Shown here: piece by piece, positions 12,101-27,100 of the stretch
Layout: every line of letters starts with the position of its first letter
Position numbering within the stretch: position 1 is the first letter of the stretch
Assembly (NCBI GenBank): GCA_032718565.1
Contig: JAVGVS010000017.1
Location: forward strand, 3,026,887-3,090,886
Direction: 5' to 3'
Source: Distichodus sexfasciatus
Taxonomy: Eukaryota > Chordata > Actinopteri > Characiformes > Distichodontidae
DNA: 64,000 nt
Notes under the pieces: model-generated
Databases searched by the model: none
Told to the model about the DNA's origin: nothing
The model's input: the letters and a program-made list of their open reading frames with translations, nothing else
Position numbers and translations under genes: made by a program

Positions 12101-15100
12101 AAGCGTGCTTTTAGCCCCTTAACATAATCAAGATGTTGTTTTTGTCGCTGCTGACAGCACTCTGTGACACCAAACATTTGAGCTAAATGTTGAAAATGAC
12201 CAAAGTTCTTCTTTAATGTCATCATGCCACTGTTTGTACTGAAACCTTTAGTCTGTATGAAATACTGACCACTGCTGTTGTCCACTATTGTGGCCGTGGC
12301 TTTGGTCCTTTCTCCAAGTACAGCACCTACAGGGTTGTGTAGTACAACCTCAAACCTTTCCTCGGCCTCCTCCAGAAAATCCTGTACCACCTCTACCTTC
12401 CACAGCCGAGTGGCCATGCCTGCGGAGACACACACAAGGCATCACGAGTTAGCACATTTAGACTTCTTTATTACATACTAAGCCTTGTGTTTTAGTATAT
12501 CATTAACAGGGAAACTGACACATTAGCTGTAGGGTAGGTCATAGATTTTACTGAAAAGTGCATTACCAGGGTCGAACTGGATCAGAGCTGAGGGAGCAGG
12601 TATGAAATCCTTTCCAGTGGATGCTGTTATTTCCTTTACCTGGTGAGCAAAGAGGATGCATATGATGTGGAATTCATTTACTGAACTGCAATGTTTAATG
12701 AAGCCCATTAGGGAACGTCACACCAGCAAAAAGTCACACAAAAATATCAACTGGGAAAAGTTCCTACAAATAAGACCTCTGTGAACTGGTGTTAATTATG
12801 AAAAAGGAGTCTACTTTCTTTCACCTTAACAGAAATATATGTTGAATCCTGCAAGTTGCCTTTCCTCTGAATGGTCAGAGAGAGCGGCCCTTGACCTTCA
12901 CACACGTGATGCTCTGTCTCCTTCAGCTCTACTCTGGCCCAGCTGAACTCTAATCTACAGAAATAAAAACACAGTCAGAGAGAAACACAAGGAATTCTCA
13001 CAAAAGGCCTAAAATAGTCTAATTCAGCGCTGGTTTCCCTGGGGATATGAAACATATGGCGAATATGGGGATTTAATTAAGCTCTTTTATTGGGTTAATT
13101 AAGATTTTTCCTCCGCATTTACTTGTGAGATGGTCCAGTGTTTCCCAGTGCGTCAGAGACAGTAAACTCCAGACTGTCACTCAAGGCCTCCAGGGCAGAG
13201 TTAATTATGTAGAGAACATTCCTCTTGTTTAGATCCTTCTGAGTGAACCGCTGACGCACAAATTCACCTGCAGGCAGAACAGAAGAGTTGACAGGGAATG
13301 AGGTTGAACAATGATTTACAATCTTACACTTATGGGCTTCTAAAAACATGTAGAGCACAAAGAAGTCGTTTGAGGTATTTTTATTTGTATTTTACTGGTC
13401 TAGGTAAAAATGTAATGAAGAAGAAGTATTAAATATTTGAAATACTAAAAATACAAAACGTTACTTCATTTAGTTGTATTATTGCAATTATAGCATGTGA
13501 CTAGGTGTAGCAAGCTGAAATGGGCTGAGGAGAAATCTCTGATTACAAGGAGAACAAAAAGAGCAACCAAAGTGCTCCCAGAGCATCTCCTCAGGGACAC
13601 TGTACCGTCCTCCTAGTACAAAACTAACCACAGCAGCTGCTGAACACAAAATTATTATATATTTTATTTACATAAATGCTGTTGCAAATTAAATATCAAC
13701 TTTTCACATAAACGGGGAAAATATATCCTTCCTAATTACATTACGCTGTACATAATACAGAATATATTTACTGCACAACATATAAATGTTTAAAATCCCT
13801 CCAATGTATTTCATGTAATTAAAATAAAAGGCACATATCTCATTTAAATATGCAAGTACGTAAATACAGTATGTGTTTAAATATGTCAGTCAGTCAGTCA
13901 GTCAGTCATTATCTGAACCACTTAATCCCAACTGGGGTCGTGGGGGAACCGGAGCCTATCCCGGGAACTCGCGGGCACAGGCGGGGAACAACCGTGGGCA
14001 GGTGCCAACACACCGCAGGGCACACACAATCACACAATCACACACGCTGTTTAAATATGTATGTAACCTAAATATGTAACTAGTATTACTAGTAGTAGTT
14101 TATTGGCACTTTTGAGCCTGGATTACACTAGCGCAAGACTTTTATACATTTGCAGTATATATCCAACTCTTATTGTCTGTGAAAGGTGGTAAAATGTTAT
14201 AACAGTCCTGTTTTATATAATTAAATCTCTCACCATTAGTTGCATTCTCTAAGTAACCAAAGTAAGGAGCTCTGCGTAGGTGGAAAGTGAGCTGCTCGTC
14301 TGCCATGTTTGGATCTTGGGCCCTCAGCTCTCTGGAGGAGATGTAGATTCCATATCGCCCATCTTTAAGAAGCTCCACCTTCCACAGGGGCTGGAGCACA
14401 ATCACACTCGGGGCAGTGTTGTCCAGCGCTTCAATCTGACAAGCCACACGGGGCCGTTACATTGAGACATAGTTTAATGCAGCAAGACAATAATATTCAG
14501 ACACAATATACTATTCATAAAAAATACATATGTATATGCATATTCATTCATTCATTTTCCAAACCGCTGTAATCCCAACTGGGGTCGCCGGGAGACTGGA
14601 GCCTATCTCGGCAACTTTCGGGCACAAGGCGGGAACCTGCCCTGGGCTGGCGCCAACACACCGCAGGGCACACACACATTCACACCTTAAGGACTAATTT
14701 AGAGTCACCAATTAACCTACAACGCATGCCTTTGGACTGTGGGAGGAAACCGGAGCACCCGGTTGGTCTTCTACTTGAATCTTGAATCATATTACACACC
14801 TGTATGGTGAAGAAGACTGGCTCTGTCTGCAGCTTCCCCTCCACCAGGAAGCCTCTCTCTGTGCTATCAGCCGCACTGAACCTAAAGCGGTCGATCCGAG
14901 AAGGCCCACTCGAGTGTCTGTAGGCCACATCCAGATTCTGCAAATTCTTCTGGGTGAAGTTACTTCCTGCAGCTAAGGTAAGCCCATTCAATATCAGCTG
15001 GCCATACTGTGGTGGTTGTACCAGTCTAAAAATCAGAGAATCTGGGGGAGTGTCTGGGTCAGACAGGTGGAGGTTATCAGGGGTTATGGTTATGGTGGAG

Positions 15101-18100
15101 CCCTGAGGAACCCGTACAGCCGTCTTCTGTACCAGCGTGGGCAGAACCCTGTCTGTCAGCTCCACTAGGATCTCCAGCGTCCCATTACGGCTGGATCTGC
15201 CATTACTGATGACAAACCTGAAACAAGAAAAACCAAGACATTGAGAAAGCATGCAACATTTCAAGTTCTGGGAAGCAAAATCATATGTTGGTGTGTAAAT
15301 CACAAGTTTCATCACAATACAATAGTAATTTAATTCCTTGTCTGCTAGTATCGCAAGGTCTGCCATGACACGATTCAATTCGATTCAGGAAGCAGCAATC
15401 GATACAATCGAGACAATATCATGTGCTGATTTTACACAATCACTTCCGTCCTTATCAAATGACAAAAAACAACTGAAATATCATTTGACATTTTTGAGCT
15501 ACAATCCTACATCACGCTTAATAAATGTTGTGACGGAACCAGCTGATGTCTCCATGCTTGAAAGGCAAGGGTTTTTACAATATGTATTGTATATGATGTT
15601 TAATCAAACTAATTCTCTAATATTTTCTCATGTTTTTGTTTATATTACACTGTAAATTGTATTAAAGTATACAACTGCAAAATTGAAGAATAAGCTCATG
15701 CTTTGCACAAACAGGCATGCAATAAAAGTTGCGTATGGTTTTTTTGTAGATTCTGTCCTTACCCAACAACAAACCTCAAATGAGAAAACAAGTGAATGTC
15801 AGAATTTTGGAGAAAACTGCAAGAAGCGTTTTAAAGCCAAATTACAGTTGTTAAAAGAATCCCTGAATCGATGTAGATCAATGTATCGTTACAGCACTGT
15901 ACACATGACCCTGCAAATATTTCTGCAAATCCAGCATGAACAGTTGCAGGTATGGGTTGACAAGTTCTCTATGCTTAATTCACAGCATCAAAAATAGAGG
16001 ATCTAGATCAAAAAGTTTAATCTTACTGCATTGTTTCTCGTGGTGAAGTGGCTCTATTGTCGTGGACGTAGGACACCAGATTAGCTGCCACATCCAGCTG
16101 ACTGAAGGAGTGAATGGGAATGCCGGTGTGCTTCATATACTCCACGTGGCCATGGGCAGGAGGCACGGTGATGACGTAGAGCAGCTCCTCCGGCTTGTCA
16201 GTGCCGTCCACCGCCAGCAAGAAATCTGTCGTGATCACTACATGCTCTCCTCGGCTAGCTCTTAGCAGCTTGACAAACAATGCAATGTCTCCTGATAACC
16301 AGAAATGTTCGCTACATGAGACATAGTCAAGTTACGATAACATAGGAATGAGGAATTTTGCCAAATTGCAATATCTGTGTATTGTGGTTCTTTTCAGTAA
16401 TATATAATATTCAATCATTCATTATCTGAACCGCTTAATCCCGGAAAACCAGAACACCCACAGAAAACCCATGGGAACATGGGGAGAGTAATAAAACATT
16501 ACCCAGGACCTTCTTGTTGTAAGGCCACAATTTAACTTTTAAATAGTTTTTAAGTTTGTGGCGTATTAATACGTTTAAATGAATCTGACATCTTGACATT
16601 TTTCACTTCCACAACCTGACTTAAAATCATAACACTGAAAACGCACACGTTAGTTGATACTGCATTGTTTTGAGTTGAAGTAAATGAGAAGCATATTAAC
16701 ACAACAAATTGATCAAGTCACTTGTATAGTACACTTGCTCATTTAATCTAAATTCATTCGTAAGATGGATGCTTAGAACACAAATGCAAAACACCTTTCT
16801 CTAGTTCCTTTAGTGAGATATAGAAGTGCTGTGGAGGGGAGAGGTTTCTACCGTCCCGCAGATGGAAAACAAACATGTCTTGTGTATGAGCTCCATGTTG
16901 AGCCGTGTGAACGTAACGCAGCAGGTTCATATCCACTGCTGCCTGAGAACAGTTCATCCCATCTGACAGTGTCACCCAGTCCAGGCCTGCCTGTGAGGAC
17001 AGGAGAGAATCTGAATAATTATTTGATGTCACAATTTTTGATGTTTCACAAGTAGGTTATAAAAACAGGATATGCAGTGCCATTAGCGCCATTTAAAATG
17101 GTTATATAAGTTAGTAAATGCTAGACAAAAAATTTGACCTTAATCTGAAGCAGACCATGAGCAGGAACTTTTTCAAACACATAGATGATATTACTGGAAG
17201 GAGTGTCTTTGTCATGAGCACAGAGTACAGCATTCGAAAGCAGCCGGGACTCCCCTGCTCCCACCTCAATCCCAGTGTTCCTGCATGCCAGAGAAAACAT
17301 AGATATCAACACCACTGTCACAACAACAATATAAGCTATCAGTACTGTATGTTGTAAAGGTATTCATAGGTGTAATTTATGGATAAAATTATGATTAAAA
17401 AAAAATTAAATGGTAAAAAATGAGTATGTTGACTTGGAGGTAGATATGTGTCGTTGTTTACCTAATCATGTGTGGCTTCTCATCGTTCACAGGCAGCACT
17501 TTCACCATAATCTGTCTTTGCAACTGATGTTTCCCATCAGAGAGCTGGACAATAAATGTGTCCTGCTCACTCTCAGAGTCATCGTGCATGTACATCACAG
17601 TCATACCTGAAGAGAGAGTCATTCAAAATTTAAACTCCAGAAAGCAGATCTCTAAAGATCTCCAAATAAGATTATTCTGAATGAATAAGCAGAACATTAT
17701 AAATGCACACAGGGATTATGGGTGTGTAGTATAAAACACATCTAGATTACCATTTCTGAGATCTTCCATGGTGAAGTCTTGCACACGGACCTCAGCGCCA
17801 CGCTTGTGGAAAAGTCTTTTATAAGAGGTCACATCATTCCCATAAAGCTTGGCCATGATGGCACCATGGTGTGGCTCCTGGATGATGCTGAACTTCAAGC
17901 GATCTCTAGGAATGTCCAAATCGACTGCATTAATTATAGATGCATCCAACTCCTTCATATCTCCTTCTCGAACCTATAAAAAACATTTGCTGATTCAGAT
18001 TTATTTGGACAGGACCTTAGATAAGATGGTCAGGGTGATGGTGGTCTAATGGTTAGTAAACTCAACTCTGGACCAAGAGGTCGTGGGTTTAAATCCTACC

Positions 18101-21100
18101 TCCAGCACTAAAACCGCCGGGTTCCTGAGCAAGACCCTTAACATAAAGTTGTTCTAAGGAGACTATCCCTGTGATTAGGAGATGGAAGGAAGTCAGTCTC
18201 GATAAGAGCGTCTGCTAAATGCTGTAAATGTAAATGTTCTATAGTTTTTTTTTTCTAGAGCAAATTCAACAGAATATTACATAACACTACATTTTTCTGA
18301 TTCACTGCTTCCTCAAGAAGAGAACAAAATTAACCAAAGCATTAGCTTTGTTTAATGGAACTATTAACGACTTACTCATCAATATAAAATCTACATTAGG
18401 AGGCAGAACAATCCTTGACCATTAATTTAAATAAAATGTATAGAATATAGAAACACATTATTAGAAATTTCATATGCATGTACACAAATTAGATTACGCC
18501 ATTCATGTTCTTGGTTATCATCTAAAATCCATCACTTACATGAAACCCTTTATTTGATCAGATTCCATTGTAACTTTTGGACTCACAGTAATGTTTCTAG
18601 CTAAGAAGTCTGGGGTTTCGTCATTAGTAGGATTGATGATGATGTAGAAGGGAACTGCAGCAGACTGGTGTTTGCCATCTGAGACGCGCAGCATGAATTG
18701 GTCAGCAGTAGGTTCAGTCCTTTGATGTCTGGACTGCACATAGTTTATGTGTCCATTCAGTACATCCCTATAGAGAAAAGAGGCTGGAAGACAGAACACG
18801 CACATGCCAACAGTGTAAGTAAGTGCTGGATATCTAGATAGCTGTGGGTGTTGTCACTACTTTTTTAACCAAAACAAAGTTCTAAGTAGGCGTCAGCCCT
18901 CTTTCAGATCACACCACAATTCATATGGATCTCTCGTGCTTTTTCTTTTTTGAAGATTTAACGTTCATCAGTCATCAGGTACCCAAAGAATGTTTCATTT
19001 CTGAACATGGCTGAATGTTGTAACCCATCTTATTCTTATTGTTACTAGCTCCTATAGTTCTATTTTTACAGCATTCTCATTGCAGTTGGATGTGATCTGT
19101 TTTCAGCAGCAAGCAAAGGGCTAAAATATGTTGACAAAAAGTAAAGGAGAGTTTTGGGTTCACAATGCACAGGTGTTGTTTAAAAAAATGCCCCATAAAA
19201 TGCTCATTATAAAGTTGAGGCTTAAAAGCCAAGGTGTGAATCCCAAAATGTACATATTCTGATTGGATAAATATAACAAGCAGAACAATCTACAGGAACA
19301 TTAGATAATAAATAATACTATTGCATTCAGTATAGACATTGGATGGCACCTTATTTCAAAGTCATAAGAGTCACAGCACTGACCAATGCTGATGCCCATG
19401 TTGCTCTTCTCAAACCCAGGGCTGGGCAGGATGTTCTCAATGTAGCCAAACTGAGGTGGAGAGACTAGTATGAGCTCCAGATTCTCCAGAGGAGTGTCCA
19501 GGTCAGAAACCTTTAAATGGCTCACAGTGATGGCAGCAGTACCTCCTTCATCCACCTTAAACAGCTCATCTGTGAAGGGGAAATGCATCCTGTAACTAGA
19601 GTAAATCCACTATCATAGAAAATATTGTAAAGAGTGATCTAGTATTTCCACATTACAGGTGACCACAAGCAGTGCTGAGGAAGTTTCTTTTAAATGGTAG
19701 TTTTTAAAGTTACAAGCTACTTAAGATTAAAGTAGCAAATCTACAGCCAAGCTCCTATTTTAACAAAGTAATTAGCTACACTACAAGCTACAAAGAAAAA
19801 GTAGTTAAATACATCAGATTTTAATCCAGTAATACTTGTATATTTGTGCTGCAGGACATTCTTAAAGCGAATGCATTTTTTTTAAAGTAAGAAAAGTTAT
19901 ACAATGTAACAGTGATTTGATTTAAGAGTTTTGCCACAATACATTATTTTGCAAAAAAAAAAATACAGTTAATGGAAAAGCTACAGCTACAGCTACAACA
20001 TTTAAGACATTTATTATTTCAATAAAAGTAGTCAAAATATAGGTTACCAATTGCAATGGACGGTGGTTGGTTGTCCACAGGATAAACTGTAACATTAAGG
20101 TCGTAGACTGGAAGGGAGTCATGTAGTTGATGGGTTGCTCTAACATACTCAATTTTCCCAAAGCAGCAAGAAGGACCCAGATCAGTCTGTGCATCAGAGA
20201 TCACTAACGTGATGGTGTCATGTCGAGGGAGCAATCCAATCTCCTGTCCTTGAGAATGTAATTAATACCAGTGAGTTAATATATACTTTAAATACTGCTA
20301 TTCTGTAAATGATGGCATCAAGTGTGCCTACAGGTATATACAGCATACATTAGTACAATAAGGGCCTGTGTCCACCAAACATGTTTTTTTTCCGCTGGCA
20401 GCGCCTACTTTTAATACAAATCCTATGATTTTCAGCGTTCAGAGCACTAAGCGCCTTCAGCAGATTTTTTTTGGTGGAGTGCTCAGAGCGCTTCAAGTAG
20501 AAATCTGTTCAACTTTTAGAACAGAGCTGCGCTTGTCAATGTCACTTGTCTCTTGCTATCCAATCAAAATCGAGGAAGGGCCGGGGCATACACTGTCAAT
20601 GTCTTACTACAAATGGCGGCGTATCTGGAGCAGCTGAAGAAGATTTCATGCACCCAGTGTTGTCTTGAAGACACGTAAGAATCTATTTCAAACGCTGCCA
20701 CTAATGCTAAGATACAATTTCTCTTGTCGGCTAAACTAGTGATCTCAAAGAAAAATGTTGAAATAGGAACAAACACGGAAGTGTCCAAAGGCGCTTTCTG
20801 AAACTTTGCAACAACGAGCACTGAGAGAAAGTGGAGAGAAAACGCTCTGGAAGTGAGGTTTTGACTGCTCTCAGCGGAAAAGTGTTGTTTATCAGTAGTA
20901 ATACAATGGACTTTATATTGTTTGCTATTTCTGCATTTTAATGTATCACAGTTTAAGGTTTAGTCAAAACTTAAGGACAAAAGTGAAATTATAAGTTAAG
21001 TATTCAGTTTCAGAGTTTGATAAATAATGGCCTAAAAATGCATTTATTAAGTTCAGAGTCACTTAATGTCATTAACACTGGCCACAAAGAGAATTTTCTT

Positions 21101-24100
21101 TGGACATATTCTGCTCTAAAGCCTGAATCAACATACAAAATAAGTGTAAATATCATTTACAATATTTTGGCAGCTCTGCTACCTGTGTGCTTGTAGGCGA
21201 TGATCCCAGCTTTAATGTCTTCTTGAATGAACCTGTCCACCACAACACCGCTCCGCAGAACAACTCCGTGATACGGCTGACGAGCGATCATGTAGGTCAG
21301 CCTATTGTCATCACTATCAACGTCCGTCGCACAGATATACTCAATGGTGATTACAGCTTCTTGTCCTTCTGCACACTCCAGAACAGGTTTTAAGTCTGGA
21401 ACCAGCACAGGCACCTCATCATTTACTAGTGTTACCTGTCAATGAAGGTCAGAATACAGTCAGACTATTGGTATAAGCTTCCCTATTATGGTAAGTGTTA
21501 AATCTGATATGGTTAATATTTTGTAATTTGTTACCTTAATATGCAAAACAAAGTCAACTGAATTCACTCCATCTGTGGCTGTGCATTCAATATCATCCTG
21601 CTCGGTCTCTGAACTGTCATGATGGTACCTGTAAGGGAAAATCATTTACATTTTATATTTTCCTGCATTTAGCAGGTGGTCTTGTCCAGAGTAACTTACA
21701 TTTTCCTATACCGTGGAAAGTCTCTCAGGTTAGAGTTAACCCTAACCCTCTCGACATAAATCAGAGTTAGGAGTCTTGCTCAGGGGCCCAACAATTGTTT
21801 TTAAAATTCTCCTAGGATTTAACCTCAGATCTCATTGTCACTAACCCAGAATGTTAGTTACTCAAATCACTGTGCCACCACCAGCCCACTTTGTTACATC
21901 ATTATACTGAAATGTTACTCATGCAGTACTCTAATACTGGAGAACTCAGGCATAAATGAACAATTAATGATATATCTGACCTAACTTTTAGGTTTCGCAG
22001 GTCCCTGATGGTAAAAGTCTGGCCGGGACTCAAAGCTGCACCATCCAGGAACACATCCCCATGCTGAGGCTTCCTCTTCAGCTCAACACGTAGAGAGTCT
22101 TCTTCAGAGTCCACATCAGCCAGGCTCAAATGATCCACACTTATCCAGCATTCACCACCCTCATCAACCATCAACTGCTTCATGTGCACCTGTTGGTCAG
22201 ACACTGTAGCTTCATTCAAATCTGTAGTTTAGTAAATTAGTAAAACTTCACAAAGTATAAAAATGATATGGTAAAATTAAATGTGTAAAATGTTTTCTTT
22301 ATCAGATGTCTTATATTCCTTACTTTAATCTATTTCTTTTCATTTTATTTTACTATTGGCAGTTGGTGGCGTAATTTGTACGGTGTTTGTCCCATGATCA
22401 GAGGGTCACAGGTTCTATTCCAGGACTGGAATGGAATACCACTGAGATACTCATGAGCAAGGTACCGTCCCCAAGCACTGCTACCCGGGCGCTGCCCTTG
22501 TTAGCTGCCCACTGCTCCTTCACGGATGGGTCATTTGTAAAGGTCACATTTTGTTGTGGTGCACTGTGTGCTGTGGTGTGGTGTGTGACAAATAATAATT
22601 CACTTTCACTATTTTTTAAATTGCACTTTAATGCACTGAATGATCTCTAGGTGCATTAAAGTGCAATAAAAATAAAAAGGACATGTATTTGATTTAATTA
22701 AGACTCATCAATTTGAAGTTCAAGTTGAAACAAGATTTTTCGGTATATTACACTTGTATTTACAGTATATTACACTAAAGTGGTGGTTGTGGGCTACCGT
22801 TGGGGTTTGATTGTCAACTGGCAGAACAGTGATGTTGAAACAGATTCCAGTAGTGGTGTGGCCCTGCTGGTTGGTGACGGACAAAACAAACTGGATGTCC
22901 TGAGGGTAGGGCCCGATGTCATGGACAGGAGGCATATAAGCCACTTTCATGTAGTTTACAGCATTCTAAGGAGAGGGAAGAAGTGTTACACTTCAGATTC
23001 ACTTTAAAATACCCACAAGTGAACATACAGGCCAAATTATGTTACCTGTGTGAACAGTCTGAGCACAGGGGCATTGGGATCCTTAGTAAATTTTGGGATG
23101 CTGTCGACCAGAAATAATCTCCCAGCATCAGATCCTCTGTCAAATAAAAGCAGGTAAATAAATTTCTCAGTTAAAGTGAGAGAGCTTGCCAATGCATATA
23201 TTCAGGTCTCTAAATAGTGTATTGAGTGTGCAACATGAAAAAGCACATGACCACCTACCCATAGGAGGTGCTGTAGAAAGGTGGTGTTGTAACGGTGTAG
23301 GTAAGTTCACAGTCTGGTGACTCCGAGTCAACAAAGTGGAGCTGCTGCTTGGTTAGATACACCACATCAGTTTCTTTGACCACCAGGTGCCTTGTAGTTC
23401 CTGGGACTGCTTTAGGTGGCTGGTCTGGGACTGGCTGGATTTGAATCACAACAATCTACAAAAATTAAAGTATACGAAAGATCACTGAAATTTGGAGGTG
23501 AAATATCATACGATGAATTGTTCTCTGGTCCTATCTTATCACAGTGTTCAGTGACTGCGATATTTGAACACCTAAAGGAGCTACAAGGACAATGGTCTAG
23601 GATATATTAAAGCATTATACCTGGGGCTCTGAGAGATTTGGAGGATCATGGAAGTCAGACAACACCACCTCAAATGTGTCATCAAATACTTCATTGCCAA
23701 AATGCCTGTAGTAAATAATGGAATGGAACAAATCCTTTTGGAGAAATCGTGTTACTGGATAACCTTGAAGGAAAACAGAAATTCTTCTGTGAGTGAGACA
23801 ACAAATCCAAGTGACAGGGTTGAAACAACACACAATTTTCACAATAAAATATGCATTTTGTATGCAGAAAAAAACAGATGCAAAGGAGATTTCTCCCACT
23901 CAGAATATTACAAAATTTCCTTTTTTAAAAATAAAAAATAGCAACTTTTTCAGTTATTCAATTATTAGGCTATTTGCATCATATTTCATTATTAATGGCT
24001 TTAGGATCCCATATACAAACATGAGACATGTAACATGAGAAATATCTTCTTTCACCTGTGATTCCTGGACCTGGCATCTTCATAATTTCCCCTGCTTCAG

Positions 24101-27100
24101 GTGGTCTGGTGATGTTGAACATGATGTAGTCATCACTGGAGTCCATATCTGAGGCTTGCAGTATAGAGCCTCTAAGCAAAGCTGTTTGTCCTTCAGATAG
24201 TTCCAGGACCATATTAGTGATGAGGAAGGGTGGACTGTCATCTTTAGGCAGAATGTTAATGGGAAACTTGTGTCTGATCTGGTGAGAGCCATCAGTGATC
24301 CGGAAGACCACAAAGTCTTTAGTGGTGTCACTGTCGTCATGGTGATATCGGACCACTCCAGCCTTGATGTCGCTTACAGTGAACATGAAACCTTTTCCAC
24401 CTAAAACCAATCAATTAAAAATGAAACACTAAAATGCACACAGTCACCCTACTTTAAGCATAGCTTCATTACTTAATATGCACAGAAGAAGCAAATCATT
24501 ATCGGGGGGTGGTGGTGGTCCAGTGGTTAGGACATTTGCATCCGGACCAAGAGGTTGTGGGCTTAAATCCTACCTCCAGCACCACCCATGGGTTCCTGAG
24601 CAAGACTTTTGAGTTGCTCCAGGGACACTGTCCCTGAAATTAGGACATGGAAGTCGCTCTGGATAAGCTAAATGCCATAAATGCAAATGTAAATTATCAC
24701 ATACCCCTGACAGTCAGCCTTCCGTGCTGTAAGCCATCGACTGTGATGATTCGTACAACTTTTAGATCATCATTATCAACAATCTGTAACTGATCCCACG
24801 TTATGGGTCGAGACTGTCCTTCCAGCAGACTGAGGCCTAAAAACAATTAGGTATAATTAAAATAATTCTAAAGTTTTATGGACAAGGGAAAAATGTTCTT
24901 AGATGTTTTTACTTTAGGTCAGACTACTTCTGTGTCATTTCCACCATATATAATTCACATTAGACACCCGTGGGAGAGATTCACAGAAACATATTTTGTG
25001 AATGATCTTAAATTCACTGCTTGCCACAGTTTTCATATCAGTGAAAGACATCTAAAAAGAATGAAGTGAGAATGAAGAAATAACAAAGCAACTCATTTGG
25101 CTATCCTGGATAGTTTCATTAGTAAACTACTGAAATTGCCTTATGTTTTGTCTTGTGGAATCTCTCTTGAACGCAGCCATGATTATTTCAAGGCCACTTT
25201 TGAAGCTGTATAGTGTACTGCAGGAGGTTACTAATGAAAACAACAAGGACTGCCAGGTCAGAGTGCGTTCTGTGTCGAGTGAGTTCTCTTTTGTTGCTGA
25301 ACTGACCCAGAAGCAAACCGACCTAAAGGAAAACTTTGAAGATCCTGCAAAGCTAGTGCGGTATGCAAATCTGCTGTTCATCAGGAAAGTAAAATTCACC
25401 CATGTTCCATGAAACTCTTGGTGCATTTGTGTCTGCAGTCCGGACAGACACGTGTATCATCAAAGTTTGGCTTTTTTCAAAGTAGAAATCATGGACTTCA
25501 AACTCTACCTAGTAGGAAAAAGACCAAACAATCAGTTATAAACCAACAAGAACAATAACTTTGCAAATGCACAAACACTGCATATGAGGTACCTCATAGT
25601 TCCTTCTTTGCGTATGACTGGAATTTGGAGGCTGGTAGCTGATTAGCATGTTATTGAGGTCCACCCAGGAGAAGGAGGTGATGGGTTTCGTGTGGTCTGA
25701 TAAATGTGTGATAAAACCCTCCCTTGGGGGCTTTGTTATGTTAAACACCAGCCTGTTCTTAGGGGTCTCCGCATCTTCTGCATCCAGGGTGGCAGTGGAG
25801 AGTGGAGTCAAGATGAACTGGTCCACCTCTAGGATGAACATCGACATGAAGGCAGGTTTTGGAGGCTGGTTTGCAACAGCACCCTTGATGGTCACAGGGA
25901 TCCAGGCTTGTTCTGACTGGGCAAAAAGATGATTGAAACAGACGGGGTGGATAATATTATAAATACTGTAGATTTTTAGTCATATTCTACTTATTACATG
26001 CAGACATGGTGCCAAGCTGTTACCTGGAATATACTTCTGCTCCTGGTGTCCGTAAGGTCCAGTTGGATAGCAATGTAGTCAACGTTGGGTGATGGAGGAT
26101 CAGTATGCTGATAACGAATACCTATCATTAAGAACTCATCACAGGGTACTTTTGTGATCTTCACCAGTTTTAAGCCTTTCAAACAGTCCTCAGTCTTGCA
26201 CATGGCTCTGGCTTTATTATCTGAAGAAAGCAACAGCAATGATTTTAAAGGAACTAAAATCAGTATATTCTAGTACACTTAAATTAGGGCAACTCCAAGA
26301 AGTCAATGATATTAAAACACTCGAAAGATTCAAAAGCAGGGGATCAATTAAGATAAACAAAAAAACAAAAAGAGGTTTGTTCACTGTGTAAAGTTTCAAA
26401 GTTACAGCAGCAACACTATACACTAGCTCCTTAAGAGTAAACACGCAGGCGCTGTTCTGGAGGATCAGAGCAAAAAAAGAAATAGCAAAAAATGTTTTTT
26501 CCTTGTTGCTACTAAATATGCTCATTTTTTATGCCAGTGTGTGTTCGCTTTGGGCTCATTGAGATTTTAACAATACCTAATCATCTTATTTCTTTAATTA
26601 TATTAAGAACATTTCTTTTGTGCAATAAATGTCTAGAAAACATTTTATTGATTGACTGTGATCACCAAAAATAATGGTGTATGTAAATGGTGAATATGAA
26701 TGTCTCTATATGAAAATTAAGCATTTAAATTAATTGATATTAATTAATAAAATAATCAGTAGATCAATCAATTATTTAAAAAAATTAATTAGTGGCAGCC
26801 CTAGCTCAAACATCAGAAGGTCGCAGGTTCAAATCCAGGGCCGGTAAAGTTACCACTGAAGTGCTCATGAGCAAGGTACTGTCCCCAAGCACTGCTCCCC
26901 AGGCGCTTGTTAGCTGCCCACTGCTCCTTCATGGATGGGTTAAATGCAGAGATCACATTTTGTTGTGGTGCACTGTGTGCTGTGCTGTGTTCACAATGAC
27001 AAATAATCACTAACTTTCACAATGTAACATAAATGCACATAATCAACAATGAATTAAACTAGCAATATTTCAACATAGATGATTAACATGTTAGTACCTA

